Positions 8,774-16,394 of a DNA stretch of 40,805 nucleotides are shown piece after piece (positions within the stretch are counted from its first letter, which is position 1; each line of letters starts with the position of its first letter). The position numbers were made by a program, and so were the translations under genes. Origin of the DNA: Micrococcus flavus (lineage in GTDB: Bacteria; Actinomycetota; Actinomycetes; Actinomycetales; Micrococcaceae); assembly GCF_014204815.1 (NCBI RefSeq), contig NZ_JACHMC010000002.1, positions 1 to 40,805 on the forward strand. The letters run 5' to 3'. The notes beneath the pieces were generated by a model. It saw only the letters and a list, made by a program, of their open reading frames with translations. It was not told the origin of the DNA and did no database searches.

Positions 8774-9478
8774 TTACCGCCACATCGTGAAGCCGGTGGT
8801 GTCCTCGACCACGGCCACACCCAGGTCGTTCGACTGGGCGTTGATGGTCCAGTCGCGTTTGGTCTCGTCCCACACCATCGGGACGCGCATCGTCCCGTGG
8901 AAACCCGGCCCGGAAAGGAGGTATTCGACCTCCGCCTCATTTTCGTTAGACAGCAGCACGCGATACCCCTCCACGGTGCCGAACTCAATGTTGGAGCCGA
9001 ACTGACTCTTGCGGAACAACGTCTCGCGGTTGGGGTCATCGGAAGCTGAGTTCTTGTCTCCAGTCCCGAAGTTGTAAGCCAGGCTGATGCCGCTCACGAC
9101 GGCCCCGCTGGCCGTGCGGGCGGAGCAACGCCAGTAGGCACCCTCTCGTGACGTTGGCCCGTACTTCTTCGAGACAGGAACCACACCGCCCGAGGGGTGC
9201 CGTTCCCACTGGACCTCCGGCGCCTCCGCCGGCAGCCCCTTCTCCTTCACCCGCGGAGGCTTGCACTGGCCCTCCTCCGTGGCAGTCTCCGCCGCCATCG
9301 TCGGCGCGGCGGACGTGACGGGCGAGGACGCCACCGGCGCACCAGCCGGTGTGTCCTCACCCGCCACGCCACGCCACACCATGAACGCGACCATCGCCAG
9401 CGCCAGGAGCACCAGCGCCCCCGAGACGAACCAGGCCCGACCGAACGGGCTCGAAGAATCAGCGTCAGCCTTGGCCAT
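8774..9478 (-). CDS. Single-pass membrane protein of the conjugation operon
   Basis: This 234-residue protein has a short N-terminal cytoplasmic piece, one membrane segment (about residues 15-37, ALVLLALAMVAFMVW), a Thr/Ala linker and an extracytoplasmic domain with a Cys pair (QCKPPR and YWRCSA). The layout resembles bitopic VirB8- or VirB5-like accessory proteins, but no family motif is recognised. An AGGAG site 8 bases before ATG 9478 fixes the start. Its stop is only 5 bases from the TrbL-like start, which supports co-translation and a structural role in the transfer apparatus (inferred). Confidence 0.75.
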   Translation of the reverse strand: MAKADADSSSPFGRAWFVSGALVLLALAMVAFMVWRGVAGEDTPAGAPVASSPVTSAAPTMAAETATEEGQCKPPRVKEKGLPAEAPEVQWERHPSGGVVPVSKKYGPTSREGAYWRCSARTASGAVVSGISLAYNFGTGDKNSASDDPNRETLFRKSQFGSNIEFGTVEGYRVLLSNENEAEVEYLLSGPGFHGTMRVPMVWDETKRDWTINAQSNDLGVAVVEDTTGFTMWR

Positions 9479-9517
9479 CTCAGGGCTCCTATCTGTTGTT
9501 GACGAGGTGGATCAGGA

Positions 9518-9805
9518 TCAGACGAAGGTCTGCATGATGCCGCCGACCGCGACGGCGAGGATGCAGCCGATGATGGACAGGAACAGGCCCTTGGCGGAGG
9601 CGAACTCGCGGCCCGTCACGGACGAGACCACGAGCATCCCGGCCGAGATGAGGAAGCCGAACACGCCGGCGAAGATCACGAACCAGGACACCCAGTTCAG
9701 GGAAGTGGTCAGGCCCTCCGTGCCCGGGGGCTGCTCCGGGGTGACGTTCGGGACGGTGGCCAGCGGAGTCAGTACGTCGAGCGCCGGCAGCAGATCGAGA
9801 GGCAT
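9518..9805 (-). CDS. Small two-helix membrane protein, possible VirB2/TrbC-like pilin analogue
   Basis: This 95-residue protein has a hydrophobic N-terminal patch and two clear membrane helices (about residues 37-60, WVSWFVIFAGVFGFLISAGMLVV, and 70-93, GLFLSIIGCILAVAVGGIM) separated by a short polar loop (TGREFASAK). Size and two-helix topology match pilin/VirB2-like or VirB3-like subunits of conjugation systems, and the position just upstream of the other channel genes agrees. The start at ATG 9805 was chosen because GAAAGGA lies 8 bases upstream. The longer frame to 9868 runs back into the preceding gene. Pilin identity is inference. Confidence 0.75.
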   Translation of the reverse strand: MPLDLLPALDVLTPLATVPNVTPEQPPGTEGLTTSLNWVSWFVIFAGVFGFLISAGMLVVSSVTGREFASAKGLFLSIIGCILAVAVGGIMQTFV

Positions 9806-9818
9806 CACAGGTGTCCTT

Positions 9819-10445
9819 TCAGAGACTCGCCGCTGCGCTGTGCAGCTGACGAACGATGCGGGTGACACGACCCGGGATCTTCCCGGCGTCGGGTGAGGCG
9901 TGTCGCCACGCCTCCACCCAGGGCAGATGAATCCCCCTGGGAGTCCTTTTGAGCAGACGGCGCATCGCCTTGCGCTGGCCGTCCGAGAGAGAGGGGCCGT
10001 CGTCCACGATGACCAGGCCCAGCAACGTCGATTCGTTCAGCAGGCCGGCAGCCCACTGCATCGTGAAGGCATCCGCCGCCTCCAGTCCGCGCCAGTGGCT
10101 CCGGCAGACCGCCACGACCCCTAGCGCCATCCCCTCCGGCGGCACAGGCCAGGTCCGCCCGTGATCCACGGCGTCAGCCCCGAGAAGCGTGGCCACCGTG
10201 CTGGCACCAGACCCGCCATGCAGCCCCATGACAGTGAGGCGTGTCACAGAATCGGCGGAAATATGCACTTTCGGCCAGGTGGCCGAATCGACATCACCTG
10301 GTGTGATCGGGAGGGCGCTCGGATCGGTCGGCCCGCTCTCCATGAGTCGCTGGCCCAGCAGGCTGTCGTGCAGCACCGCCTCCTCCTGCTCCGGCGCCAC
10401 GCTGACCGATTCAGACGGCACGAACGGATTGGCTCTGGGGCTCAC
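9819..10445 (-). CDS. ParA/MinD-like protein with degenerate P-loop, head of conjugation operon
   Basis: This 208-residue protein carries GLHGGSGAST at residues 74-83. That is the place and spacing of the deviant Walker A of ParA/MinD ATPases (KGGxGKTT), but both lysines are replaced (by His and Ala), so ATP hydrolysis is doubtful. Downstream segments (GVVAVCRSHWRGLEAADAF, GLVIVDDGPSLSDGQR) look like the beta strands and Walker B-like region of the same fold. It may correspond to the actinobacterial DUF6668 proteins seen near SCO6880-type clusters; that assignment is from memory of gene order and is uncertain. The GTG start at 10445 is 7 bases from GGAGGAG. It is the first gene of the leftward operon. 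Confidence 0.7.
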   Translation of the reverse strand: MSPRANPFVPSESVSVAPEQEEAVLHDSLLGQRLMESGPTDPSALPITPGDVDSATWPKVHISADSVTRLTVMGLHGGSGASTVATLLGADAVDHGRTWPVPPEGMALGVVAVCRSHWRGLEAADAFTMQWAAGLLNESTLLGLVIVDDGPSLSDGQRKAMRRLLKRTPRGIHLPWVEAWRHASPDAGKIPGRVTRIVRQLHSAAASL

Positions 10446-10473
10446 TTTTCACTCCTCCTCTAGCCTGTAACAG

Positions 10474-10491
10474 ACAGAGTAGACGCTCTGT
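10474..10491. promoter_or_regulatory. Candidate operator between divergent transfer operons
   Basis: ACAGAG and CTCTGT flank a 6-base spacer, a perfect inverted repeat in the gap between the leftward conjugation operon (start 10445) and the rightward HTH-led operon (start 10592). It is well placed for a regulator such as the HTH protein encoded at 10592. Confidence 0.4.
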
Positions 10492-10550
10492 GTTCGCTAT
10501 GCAAGCAGTATGGCATATGTCCGCAACATCGCTTGTGCGGCTTGTGTCTC

Positions 10551-10579
10551 TTGACTCGCTTGTGGATCTTAGAAAGAAT
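10551..10579 (+). promoter_or_regulatory. Promoter for HTH-led operon
   Basis: TTGACT (10551-10556), a 17-base spacer and AAGAAT (10574-10579) resemble a sigma-70-type promoter. The expected start site (about 10586) falls on a GTG in frame with the HTH gene, so a leaderless transcript is possible. Otherwise GAGGAG at 10581 serves the GTG at 10592. Confidence 0.5.
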
Positions 10580-10591
10580 AGAGGAGTGACT

Positions 10592-10819
10592 GTGAACGAC
10601 GTTGCCGCTGTGGATGAGCTGCTGGCCGATCTGCCCGAGGTGCTGACGCTGGAGGAGATCGCTGACCTGCTGCGCGTCAGCACCGCCACTGTGCTGCGGT
10701 GGCAGCGGGAGGCGGGGTTGAAGACCCTGGTGCTCGGGGAGCGCCTACGGCGCGTCCGTAAGACCGACCTGCGCGCCTTCCTCATCACGGCCGACGAGAT
10801 GGAGGAACGCGATGCCTGA
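10592..10819 (+). CDS. Small HTH DNA-binding protein (excisionase/MerR-like)
   Basis: This 75-residue protein has a helix-turn-helix of the excisionase/MerR type: LTLEEIADLLRVSTATVLRW at residues 18-37, then a short wing with GERLRRVRKTDLRAFL. Such proteins bind DNA as small regulators. The start was set at GTG 10592, 5 bases after GAGGAG. An in-frame GTG at 10586 is the leaderless alternative. The stop overlaps the ATG of the next gene (10812). Its placement between two divergent transfer operons, next to an inverted repeat at 10474-10491, suggests it controls conjugation genes; this is inference. Confidence 0.75.
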   Translation: MNDVAAVDELLADLPEVLTLEEIADLLRVSTATVLRWQREAGLKTLVLGERLRRVRKTDLRAFLITADEMEERDA

Positions 10820-12275
10820 ACCTGCCGACCGCGGCGGCCACGAGTTCGACCCCACCGCCGTTCCCCCGTTCCCCGTCTTCACTCTCCACGTGGACGAAGA
10901 CCTGGAAAGCGCCACCCTGGACGGGGCACCCATCCAGACGGCCGAAGGCCAGACGGTCCGAGAAGCCGGCATCGCGGCCATCGTCCGCCGCCTGGAGGCC
11001 CAGCAGCTCGAAGCTGTACGCGTGCGTGTCACCACGCCCGGTGACGAGGAATGGCGGATGGTCGTGACCGCTGATGGTCAGGCCCACGACACCACCCCGG
11101 AGGAGGACGCGCAGACACGGGGCCTCACGCGCCGCCGGCTGTTGGCCGGCGGCGCTGGCGTGGCCATGCTCGGCCTCCTGGGCGGAGCCGGGGCCATCTT
11201 CGGTCCTCGCCTCCTCGGGGCCAACGAGCCCCCGCCCTGGCAGGTGCCTGGCGCCGGATCGCAGATCCCCGTAGCTGTGCCCGCTGGGTTTGACGCCCGT
11301 GCCCGCTGGGCCGTACCCGTGGGGCGCAGTGCCGACGTCGGCCGGTTGGACACCGGCCACATCGTCACCGTCTCTGACGAGGGCACCATCACCGTCCGCC
11401 ATCCCCAGACGGCGCAGCCGCAGTGGGCTGGCACGGGCGCACCGGATGCCCTCAACGGCGTCCGTCGCGTCTCCTGGGGCGGCACAGACGCCATTGCGGT
11501 GGCCACGCCCAGCACGCTGCACGTCTGGCCCATGACCACCCCCGGTGACGGCACTCTGACGGCGGCCGTCACCCACTCGCTCGACACCACCACCCGCGCG
11601 GAGCTACACGGGCCGGCCCCGTTCGTGGAACTCGAGGACTGGTTCGTGGACGTGCCCGCAGATCACATGGGCACGCGACGCCTGACGATCCCAGCCGGCA
11701 CCCGCGCCGCCCTGCGCGAGGAGAGCGGCGTCCTCCACACCATCGGCCCCGACCGAGTGCATCACCTTGACGCCTCCGGCGCCCGCACCGCGGAGCACCA
11801 GCTGAGCATGAGCCGCCGCCCCGCCCAGATGCCCGCCGGCGTCTGGGGAGCCGGCCCCGAAACCGTGATCGCCGCATGGGCCGATGACCGGCAGACCCGC
11901 CTCACCCTGATCCGCCCTCGCGACGGCGCCGTGCTCATGGACACCACCACAGCCGAGCGCATCGACCAGCGCACCAAAGTCCGCCGCCTCACCGACACCT
12001 TGATGCTCCTGGGCTCCACCCTCGTGTCCACCGGCCGCAGCCCTTTCGCTCGGGAAATGACGGAGTTCAAGCCCAGCGCCGCCCACGGCGCCACCCTCTA
12101 CGGCACGTTCGACCGCACCCCCGCCACGCTGGAGCTCAAACGCAACGCCACCCCCCAGCCCTCCCCCGGCTACCGGCCCGACGACCCGCCCCCAAGCATG
12201 GTCACCGACACCGATGCCTTCTTCATTACCGAGCAGCTGGACACAACCACCCTGTTCGTCGCCCCCCGCCGCTAA
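10812..12275 (+). CDS. Membrane-anchored protein with extracytoplasmic beta-propeller-like domain
   Basis: This 487-residue protein has three parts: a cytoplasmic N-terminal domain of about 105 residues, one membrane anchor (about 109-131, LLAGGAGVAMLGLLGGAGAIF) preceded by TRRR, and a long extracytoplasmic region rich in short beta segments with repeated Trp/Gly/Asp turns (HIVTVSDEGTITVRHP, DAIAVATPSTLHVWP). These recall beta-propeller blades. No catalytic motif is visible. The TRRRLL motif resembles a twin-arginine signal but is far from the N-terminus, so an ordinary signal-anchor is more likely. Start ATG 10812 overlaps the HTH stop. Position between the HTH regulator and a wall hydrolase suggests a surface component of the transfer machine. 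Confidence 0.7.
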   Translation: MPEPADRGGHEFDPTAVPPFPVFTLHVDEDLESATLDGAPIQTAEGQTVREAGIAAIVRRLEAQQLEAVRVRVTTPGDEEWRMVVTADGQAHDTTPEEDAQTRGLTRRRLLAGGAGVAMLGLLGGAGAIFGPRLLGANEPPPWQVPGAGSQIPVAVPAGFDARARWAVPVGRSADVGRLDTGHIVTVSDEGTITVRHPQTAQPQWAGTGAPDALNGVRRVSWGGTDAIAVATPSTLHVWPMTTPGDGTLTAAVTHSLDTTTRAELHGPAPFVELEDWFVDVPADHMGTRRLTIPAGTRAALREESGVLHTIGPDRVHHLDASGARTAEHQLSMSRRPAQMPAGVWGAGPETVIAAWADDRQTRLTLIRPRDGAVLMDTTTAERIDQRTKVRRLTDTLMLLGSTLVSTGRSPFAREMTEFKPSAAHGATLYGTFDRTPATLELKRNATPQPSPGYRPDDPPPSMVTDTDAFFITEQLDTTTLFVAPRR

Positions 12276-12286
12276 GGAGCACCGCC

Positions 12287-13351
12287 GTGGACGACTCGAA
12301 AGGCAAGGTCGCCGTCGCCGCCCTGCTGCTGTTGCTGTTCATCATGCTGCTGCCCCTGTTCCTCCTGACCACCGCGGCCCAGGAGGAGTATGACCAGCGT
12401 GCGACAAGTCTCGCCGGCTGCATGTTGGGGGCAGACGGTCAGGTAGAGGTGCCGGAGCAGTACGTCCCACACATCGAGAAAGCGGCCACTGTTGCTAACA
12501 TGCCAGCCGCAGTTATTGCCGCGCAGATTTGGACCGAATCGCGTTTCAATCCGCAAGCCGTCAGCAAGAGCGGCGCCCGGGGGATCGCACAGTTCATGCC
12601 CGACACATGGGATACCTACGGCAATGGAGCGGACCCGTTTGACCCCATCGCTGGCATAGACGCACAGGGCCGATACATGCGCGACTTGCAGAAGATGGTC
12701 GCCCCTCTCGTGACCTCAGACCGCTCACGCATCGAACTTGCCCTAGCCGCCTACAACGCCGGTCCAGCCGCAGTCATCGCAGCAGGTGGGATGCCAGCCA
12801 AGCCGGAGACGCAGGCATACGTCCCCCAGATCATGCGGCTGGCGCAGGTCGATTTCACCACCGGCTGCCAAGACCCCGGCGGAGAAGTGATCGGAGAGCT
12901 GGGCACCGGCAAGTGGGTCAACCCCCTGCCAAACAGCTACGTCACCTCCCCGTTTGGCCGGCGATCCTGCCCCCCTGCCCCGGCTGAATGCACGGGAAGC
13001 GCGCGGAACCACTCGGGTCTTGACTTGGGCACCAGTAGCCGTGCTGGCACCGTGGTGGCCAACGCCGACATGAAGATCATCAAGGTGAACAAGAACGAGG
13101 ACGCCGGATACGAAGTCGTGGGCCAGTCCCTTGACAATCCCAACGTCCGTTTTGCTTTTTTCCACTGCGCGACCGGCAGCCACCGCGTCACCGTGGGCCA
13201 GACCGTCACCCCCGGGACGCCCTTGTGCACGGAGGGAATGAACGGAAATGCCTCCGCTCCGCATCTACATTTCATGGTGATTATCAACGGCACCCCCGTG
13301 GACCCGGAGCCCATCCTTCTAGCGAAGAAAGTCCCATTGAGGTACACGTGA
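12287..13351 (+). CDS. Peptidoglycan hydrolase: lytic transglycosylase plus M23 endopeptidase
   Basis: This 354-residue two-enzyme protein has an N-terminal membrane segment (about 9-29). A goose-type/SLT transglycosylase domain follows (about 60-190) with catalytic Glu84 in IWTESRFNP and the SLT signature GARGIAQFMPDTW, plus the YNAGP box at 156-160. The C-terminal M23 metallopeptidase domain (about 215-345) has zinc ligands His242 and Asp246 in HSGLD and His328 in HLHF. Such VirB1-like dual hydrolases open the cell wall for conjugation channels of Gram-positive bacteria. The start is GTG 12287 after AAGGAG. Codons here are visibly more tolerant of A/T at third positions than in the flanking genes, hinting at a different origin. 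Its stop overlaps the lipoprotein start. Confidence 0.92.
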   Translation: MDDSKGKVAVAALLLLLFIMLLPLFLLTTAAQEEYDQRATSLAGCMLGADGQVEVPEQYVPHIEKAATVANMPAAVIAAQIWTESRFNPQAVSKSGARGIAQFMPDTWDTYGNGADPFDPIAGIDAQGRYMRDLQKMVAPLVTSDRSRIELALAAYNAGPAAVIAAGGMPAKPETQAYVPQIMRLAQVDFTTGCQDPGGEVIGELGTGKWVNPLPNSYVTSPFGRRSCPPAPAECTGSARNHSGLDLGTSSRAGTVVANADMKIIKVNKNEDAGYEVVGQSLDNPNVRFAFFHCATGSHRVTVGQTVTPGTPLCTEGMNGNASAPHLHFMVIINGTPVDPEPILLAKKVPLRYT

Positions 13352-13914
13352 ATATGAATACCACCCGCCCCGCAGCGGCCATGCTGGCCGCTCTCGCCCT
13401 GTCCCTGAGCGCATGTGCCTCAGACCCGGACCCGACGCCCACGTCCCTGCCCACGGTGGCCACCACCAGCGAGCAGCCCGAGGCGCCGCCGCCCGCAACC
13501 GAGGATCACGGCCACGACCACACGACTCCCACGGAGCAGCAGAAGGCCGTCGCGCTCGAAGCCGCCCGCATCATGAGCACGTGGAACCCCGCGAAGGACA
13601 CCACCCGGACGGCCGCCGAGCTGCGCGCTCGGCACCTGATGACCGAGGAGTGCGCGGCCGACGTCGAGGAGCCCGAGCGCGGCAGCGGCGGCGCCGAATG
13701 GATCGCCGCCGAGCAATCCGGTGCAACCTCAGTGCCCGAGGTCCGATGGAACGACCGCGCCGACGTGGACGGCGTGGCCGTCGTGGCGACCTGGACATGG
13801 CAGAAGGCGGACGGGACGACGTTGGCCGGCCCCGCCCGCCAGCCCGTCCGGTTCTACACATTCCAGGTGTCCGAAGACGGCAAGATCACCGACTACGAAT
13901 ACCAGGACCGCTGA
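13348..13914 (+). CDS. Secreted lipoprotein of the transfer operon
   Basis: This 188-residue protein has a lipoprotein signal peptide: positive start, hydrophobic core AAAMLAALALSLSA and lipobox LSAC at about residues 22-25. A Thr/Pro/Glu-rich linker containing a HGHDH metal-binding-like cluster follows, then a folded domain of about 110 residues ending in FQVSEDGKITDYEYQDR. The fold resembles small NTF2-like conjugation accessory domains, but I cannot assign it firmly. Start GTG 13348 gives a GTGA overlap with the hydrolase stop, and GAGG lies at about the right spacing. ATG 13354 is the alternative. It closes the rightward operon. Confidence 0.75.
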   Translation: MNMNTTRPAAAMLAALALSLSACASDPDPTPTSLPTVATTSEQPEAPPPATEDHGHDHTTPTEQQKAVALEAARIMSTWNPAKDTTRTAAELRARHLMTEECAADVEEPERGSGGAEWIAAEQSGATSVPEVRWNDRADVDGVAVVATWTWQKADGTTLAGPARQPVRFYTFQVSEDGKITDYEYQDR

Positions 13915-13941
13915 CCCAACCCGCCGTCCCGGGGCATGCCC

Positions 13942-13970
13942 TTGGTAAACCTGACAGGTACAGGTACAGT
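13942..13970 (+). promoter_or_regulatory. Promoter with tandem ACAGGT repeats, leaderless start
   Basis: TTGGTA (13942-13947), 17 bases, TACAGT (13965-13970). The spacer and -10 contain head-to-tail copies ACAGGT-ACAGGT-ACAGT at 13954-13970. The expected transcript start falls on the ATG at 13978 and no Shine-Dalgarno sequence is present, so the mRNA is probably leaderless. The repeats are a natural operator for the ribbon-helix-helix protein encoded next. Confidence 0.55.
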
Positions 13971-13977
13971 GGCCCTC

Positions 13978-14223
13978 ATGAGGACCACATATCGACGCCC
14001 GAGGGGCACGGAGACTGTGCAGCTGCACGTCACTCTCACGCCCGAGGTCAAGGCGCGCATTGACGCAATCGCTGTGCGGGCCGAGGCCCCGCTCTGGGCC
14101 GTAGTCGAGGCCGCGCTGAAAGCCGGCACCGAGGACGCCGACGGCATCCCCGTCGAGTGGAACCTCCGCAACCCCGATGCCGAGGCCCTGCCCGGCGTCG
14201 AAGGTACCCAGACAGCCGCATAA
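13978..14223 (+). CDS. Ribbon-helix-helix regulator, likely copy-number or rep repressor
   Basis: This 81-residue protein has a central RHH/CopG-type segment, GTETVQLHVTLTPEVKARIDAIAV followed by a helix PLWAVVEAALKAG (about residues 11-50). RHH proteins of this size bind short repeats upstream of plasmid rep genes and repress replication. The gene sits immediately before rep with its own promoter over tandem ACAGGT repeats, which fits autoregulation (inferred). Start ATG 13978 was chosen as the leaderless start; the frame upstream to 13936 overlaps the promoter. The C-terminal 25 residues are acidic and Pro-containing without a known domain. Confidence 0.7.
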   Translation: MRTTYRRPRGTETVQLHVTLTPEVKARIDAIAVRAEAPLWAVVEAALKAGTEDADGIPVEWNLRNPDAEALPGVEGTQTAA

Positions 14224-14226
14224 AAC

Positions 14227-14260
14227 AGTGGTGGCCCCCCTGCCCAGGGAGGCCACCACT
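14227..14260 (+). terminator. Terminator after RHH gene
   Basis: AGTGGTGGCC (14227-14236) pairs with GGCCACCACT (14251-14260), with further C/G pairing inside the loop, 4 bases after the stop. There is no long T-run. Confidence 0.65.
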
Positions 14261-14269
14261 TGAAATCTC

Positions 14270-14306
14270 GACTCCGCCCACAGTCGGCAAACTTTCCGGC
14301 GGAGTC
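14270..14306. repeat. Inverted repeat upstream of rep
   Basis: GACTCCGCC (14270-14278) and GGCGGAGTC (14298-14306) form a perfect 9-bp inverted repeat around a 19-base AT-richer spacer, 47 bases before the rep start. It is a candidate rep control hairpin or part of the replication origin. Confidence 0.45.
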
Positions 14307-14352
14307 GCTTACCAGGAACCAGAGACGATGCAGTACGCAATAGGACCTAGCG

Positions 14353-15723
14353 GTGTCTAGGATACCCGACTACCAGGGCCGAGCAACAGCCGGCCGTGCC
14401 GCGATCCAGCGCGCCCGTGCCGAGCGCCACGAGGACACCCCCGAGCAGCCCCGCCATCGCGGCCGTGAGGGCACCCGCCGGCTGCTGGCTGACCTCGCCC
14501 CTGCCCACGCCACGCGCGTCACCGTCGCGGACGAGAAGGACGGCCACGGCACCGTCCGCACGATCCCCCCCACGGGACGCCCACGCGCCCGCGCCGTGGA
14601 GGACCACCCGTTCGTCACCCTCACGACCACCGGCACTGGACGATGCACTGGCGGGATCATGTGGGCGCTCGTCGTGGACATGGACCACGACGACTCGCTG
14701 CTGCGCCTCTACGCCGCCGACGTGCCCGCCCCGTCCTGGATCATCGAGAAGGGACGCAACGGCCACGTTCAGGCCGGATGGATCATCGAGCCCGTAGCCC
14801 TCGGACCGAACGCCCGCCCCGGCCCCATTGCCTACGCCGAGGACGTGCGCGCCGCGCTCACCGCCGCATGCGAGGGCGACCCCGCGTTCACCAACCGCCG
14901 CCACTGGAACCCCACATGGCCCGGATGGGAGACCGAGGGCCGCGTGATCTGGGGACCGACTGCCCCTCGCACCCTGGGAACGCTCCGAGCTGAGATGATC
15001 GAACGCGGCACCTGGCCCAGCTCCGAGGCCCAGCGCGCCCGGCGCCAGCGCACCCACCCCGACGCCGCCCGCGCCCTCGTGGCCACAGCCACCAGCTCCA
15101 TCACCGTCACCACGGGAGAGCGCAACCAGTTCGTGTTCGACTACGCCCGTCTGCGCCCCTCCGGGACCGTCGCCGACGCGGCCGCCGAGGCCAACGCCAT
15201 GTGCGCCCCTCCTTTGCCCTCCGCCGAAGTCGCCGGGATCGTCCGGTCCATCGAGCGGTACGAGGCCCGCACGGGCCGTTGTGGCCGTGAACGCGGCACC
15301 GGGAAGGTCAGCGATACCTACCGCGCCGCACAAGCCGCACGGGGCCGCGTGGGCGGATCACGAAGCACCCCCGCCCAACACGCCCAGCGCGTCGCCGCCG
15401 CCCACCGCGCCACCACCGCCCGGTCCCGCCGAGCCGCCGAGCGCGCCCAGCAGGCCCGTAGGCAGGCCCGCAACGGCTGGACCACGGCCCGCATCGCGGA
15501 GCACCACGGCGTCACGACACGCACTGTTCGGGGCTGGCTGAGCGCCCCCACCAAGCGGGCGGAAAATACCGGAGCATCAGGGTATCCGGGCGCCCCCCGC
15601 TGGACGCCCATCCCCCTCCGGGCAGCAGCGCACGAAGCTCCCCACCCTCCGCTGAGGTCCAACACGTGCCCCCGTCTGCACCCACCGCCGCACCCTGAGC
15701 CTCACGCGAAGATGACCCCATGA
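14353..15723 (+). CDS. Plasmid replication initiator (replicase/primase type)
   Basis: This 456-residue Rep protein has an N-terminal replicase-type domain with the acidic cluster VVDMDHDD (residues 107-114) and the signature SWIIEKGRNGHVQAGW (128-143), as in ColE2/pAL5000-type theta replicases of actinobacterial plasmids. A PriCT-like helical segment (about 245-300) and a C-terminal helix-turn-helix (about 376-400, TTARIAEHHGVTTRTVRGWL) follow, probably for origin binding. The last 50 residues are Pro/His-rich. Start GTG 14353 is about 8 bases after TAGGA. The stop overlaps the resolvase start (ATGA). The origin is not identified; by analogy it should lie next to rep. Confidence 0.88.
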   Translation: MSRIPDYQGRATAGRAAIQRARAERHEDTPEQPRHRGREGTRRLLADLAPAHATRVTVADEKDGHGTVRTIPPTGRPRARAVEDHPFVTLTTTGTGRCTGGIMWALVVDMDHDDSLLRLYAADVPAPSWIIEKGRNGHVQAGWIIEPVALGPNARPGPIAYAEDVRAALTAACEGDPAFTNRRHWNPTWPGWETEGRVIWGPTAPRTLGTLRAEMIERGTWPSSEAQRARRQRTHPDAARALVATATSSITVTTGERNQFVFDYARLRPSGTVADAAAEANAMCAPPLPSAEVAGIVRSIERYEARTGRCGRERGTGKVSDTYRAAQAARGRVGGSRSTPAQHAQRVAAAHRATTARSRRAAERAQQARRQARNGWTTARIAEHHGVTTRTVRGWLSAPTKRAENTGASGYPGAPRWTPIPLRAAAHEAPHPPLRSNTCPRLHPPPHPEPHAKMTP

Positions 15724-16388
15724 GCATTCCCCCACACCCAGAGCAGCGGACCCTCCCCGAGCCCTCCGCCGTCGTCGGCTACGCTCGCGTCTCCACCCCC
15801 GGACAAGCCGAGTCCCTCACCGAGCAGCGCGAACGACTTACCGAGCTGGGGGCCGTGCGCGTGTTCGAGGACGTGGCCAGCGGCAGCCGCGCTGACCGGC
15901 CCGGCCTGGCCGCAGCCCGTGACTACCTCCGCCCCGGGGACACCCTCACCGTCACCCGCCTGGACCGGCTGGGCCGATCCATGCTCGACACCCTCACCAC
16001 CCTGCACGAGCTGGCCGAGACCGGCGTGCGCGTCCGCGCCCTGGACCTCGACCTCGACACCGGCACCGCCGCCGGGCGCATGGTCGTGAACGTCATGTCC
16101 GCCCTGGCCGAGTACGAGCGGCAGCTCCTCATCGAGCGCACGCACGAAGGCCTGGCCCACGCCCGAGCGCGGGGCCGGGTCGGCGGACGCCGCCGCGTGC
16201 TCACCGAGGAACAAGTGCAGGCCATCGAGACCATCAGCGAGGCCGGCACACTCTCGGTCGCGGACCTGGCGACCATGTACGGCGTGAGCCAGCGAACCAT
16301 CACGCGCGTACGCGCGGGTGCGTACCGCAGGAACAAGGCCGATGAGGGGAAGGGGAGTCACACCCTTGTAGTTCGCACAGGAGTGTGA
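15720..16388 (+). CDS. Serine recombinase/resolvase (multimer resolution)
   Basis: This 222-residue resolvase/invertase-family serine recombinase has YARVST at residues 21-26, with catalytic Ser25 and Arg23. The LTVTRLDRLGRS block, the MSALAEYERQLLIERTHEGLAHARARGR long helix and a C-terminal HTH (LSVADLATMYGVSQRTITRV) follow. Length and order are normal, with an extra 18-residue N-terminal extension. It is coupled to rep (ATGA overlap), so its likely job is resolving plasmid multimers. Its recombination site was not identified; candidates are the inverted repeats just downstream (16358-16388) or the dispersed 132-bp repeats. Confidence 0.92.
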   Translation: MSIPPHPEQRTLPEPSAVVGYARVSTPGQAESLTEQRERLTELGAVRVFEDVASGSRADRPGLAAARDYLRPGDTLTVTRLDRLGRSMLDTLTTLHELAETGVRVRALDLDLDTGTAAGRMVVNVMSALAEYERQLLIERTHEGLAHARARGRVGGRRRVLTEEQVQAIETISEAGTLSVADLATMYGVSQRTITRVRAGAYRRNKADEGKGSHTLVVRTGV

Positions 16389-16394
16389 TAGCAT
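16358..16394 (+). promoter_or_regulatory. Promoter/operator downstream of resolvase
   Basis: TTGTAG (16366-16371), 17 bases, TAGCAT (16389-16394). An inverted repeat TCACAC (16358-16363) with GTGTGA (16383-16388) brackets the -35 and spacer. It would drive the structured leader and small ORFs that follow. The repeat overlaps the resolvase C-terminus, so resolvase or another regulator could bind here. Confidence 0.45.

Noticed and set aside
10490-10591. N-terminal extension of the HTH protein from ATG 10490
   Set aside because: It would overlap the operator and the promoter, has no ribosome binding site, and its residues do not look like an HTH family N-terminus.
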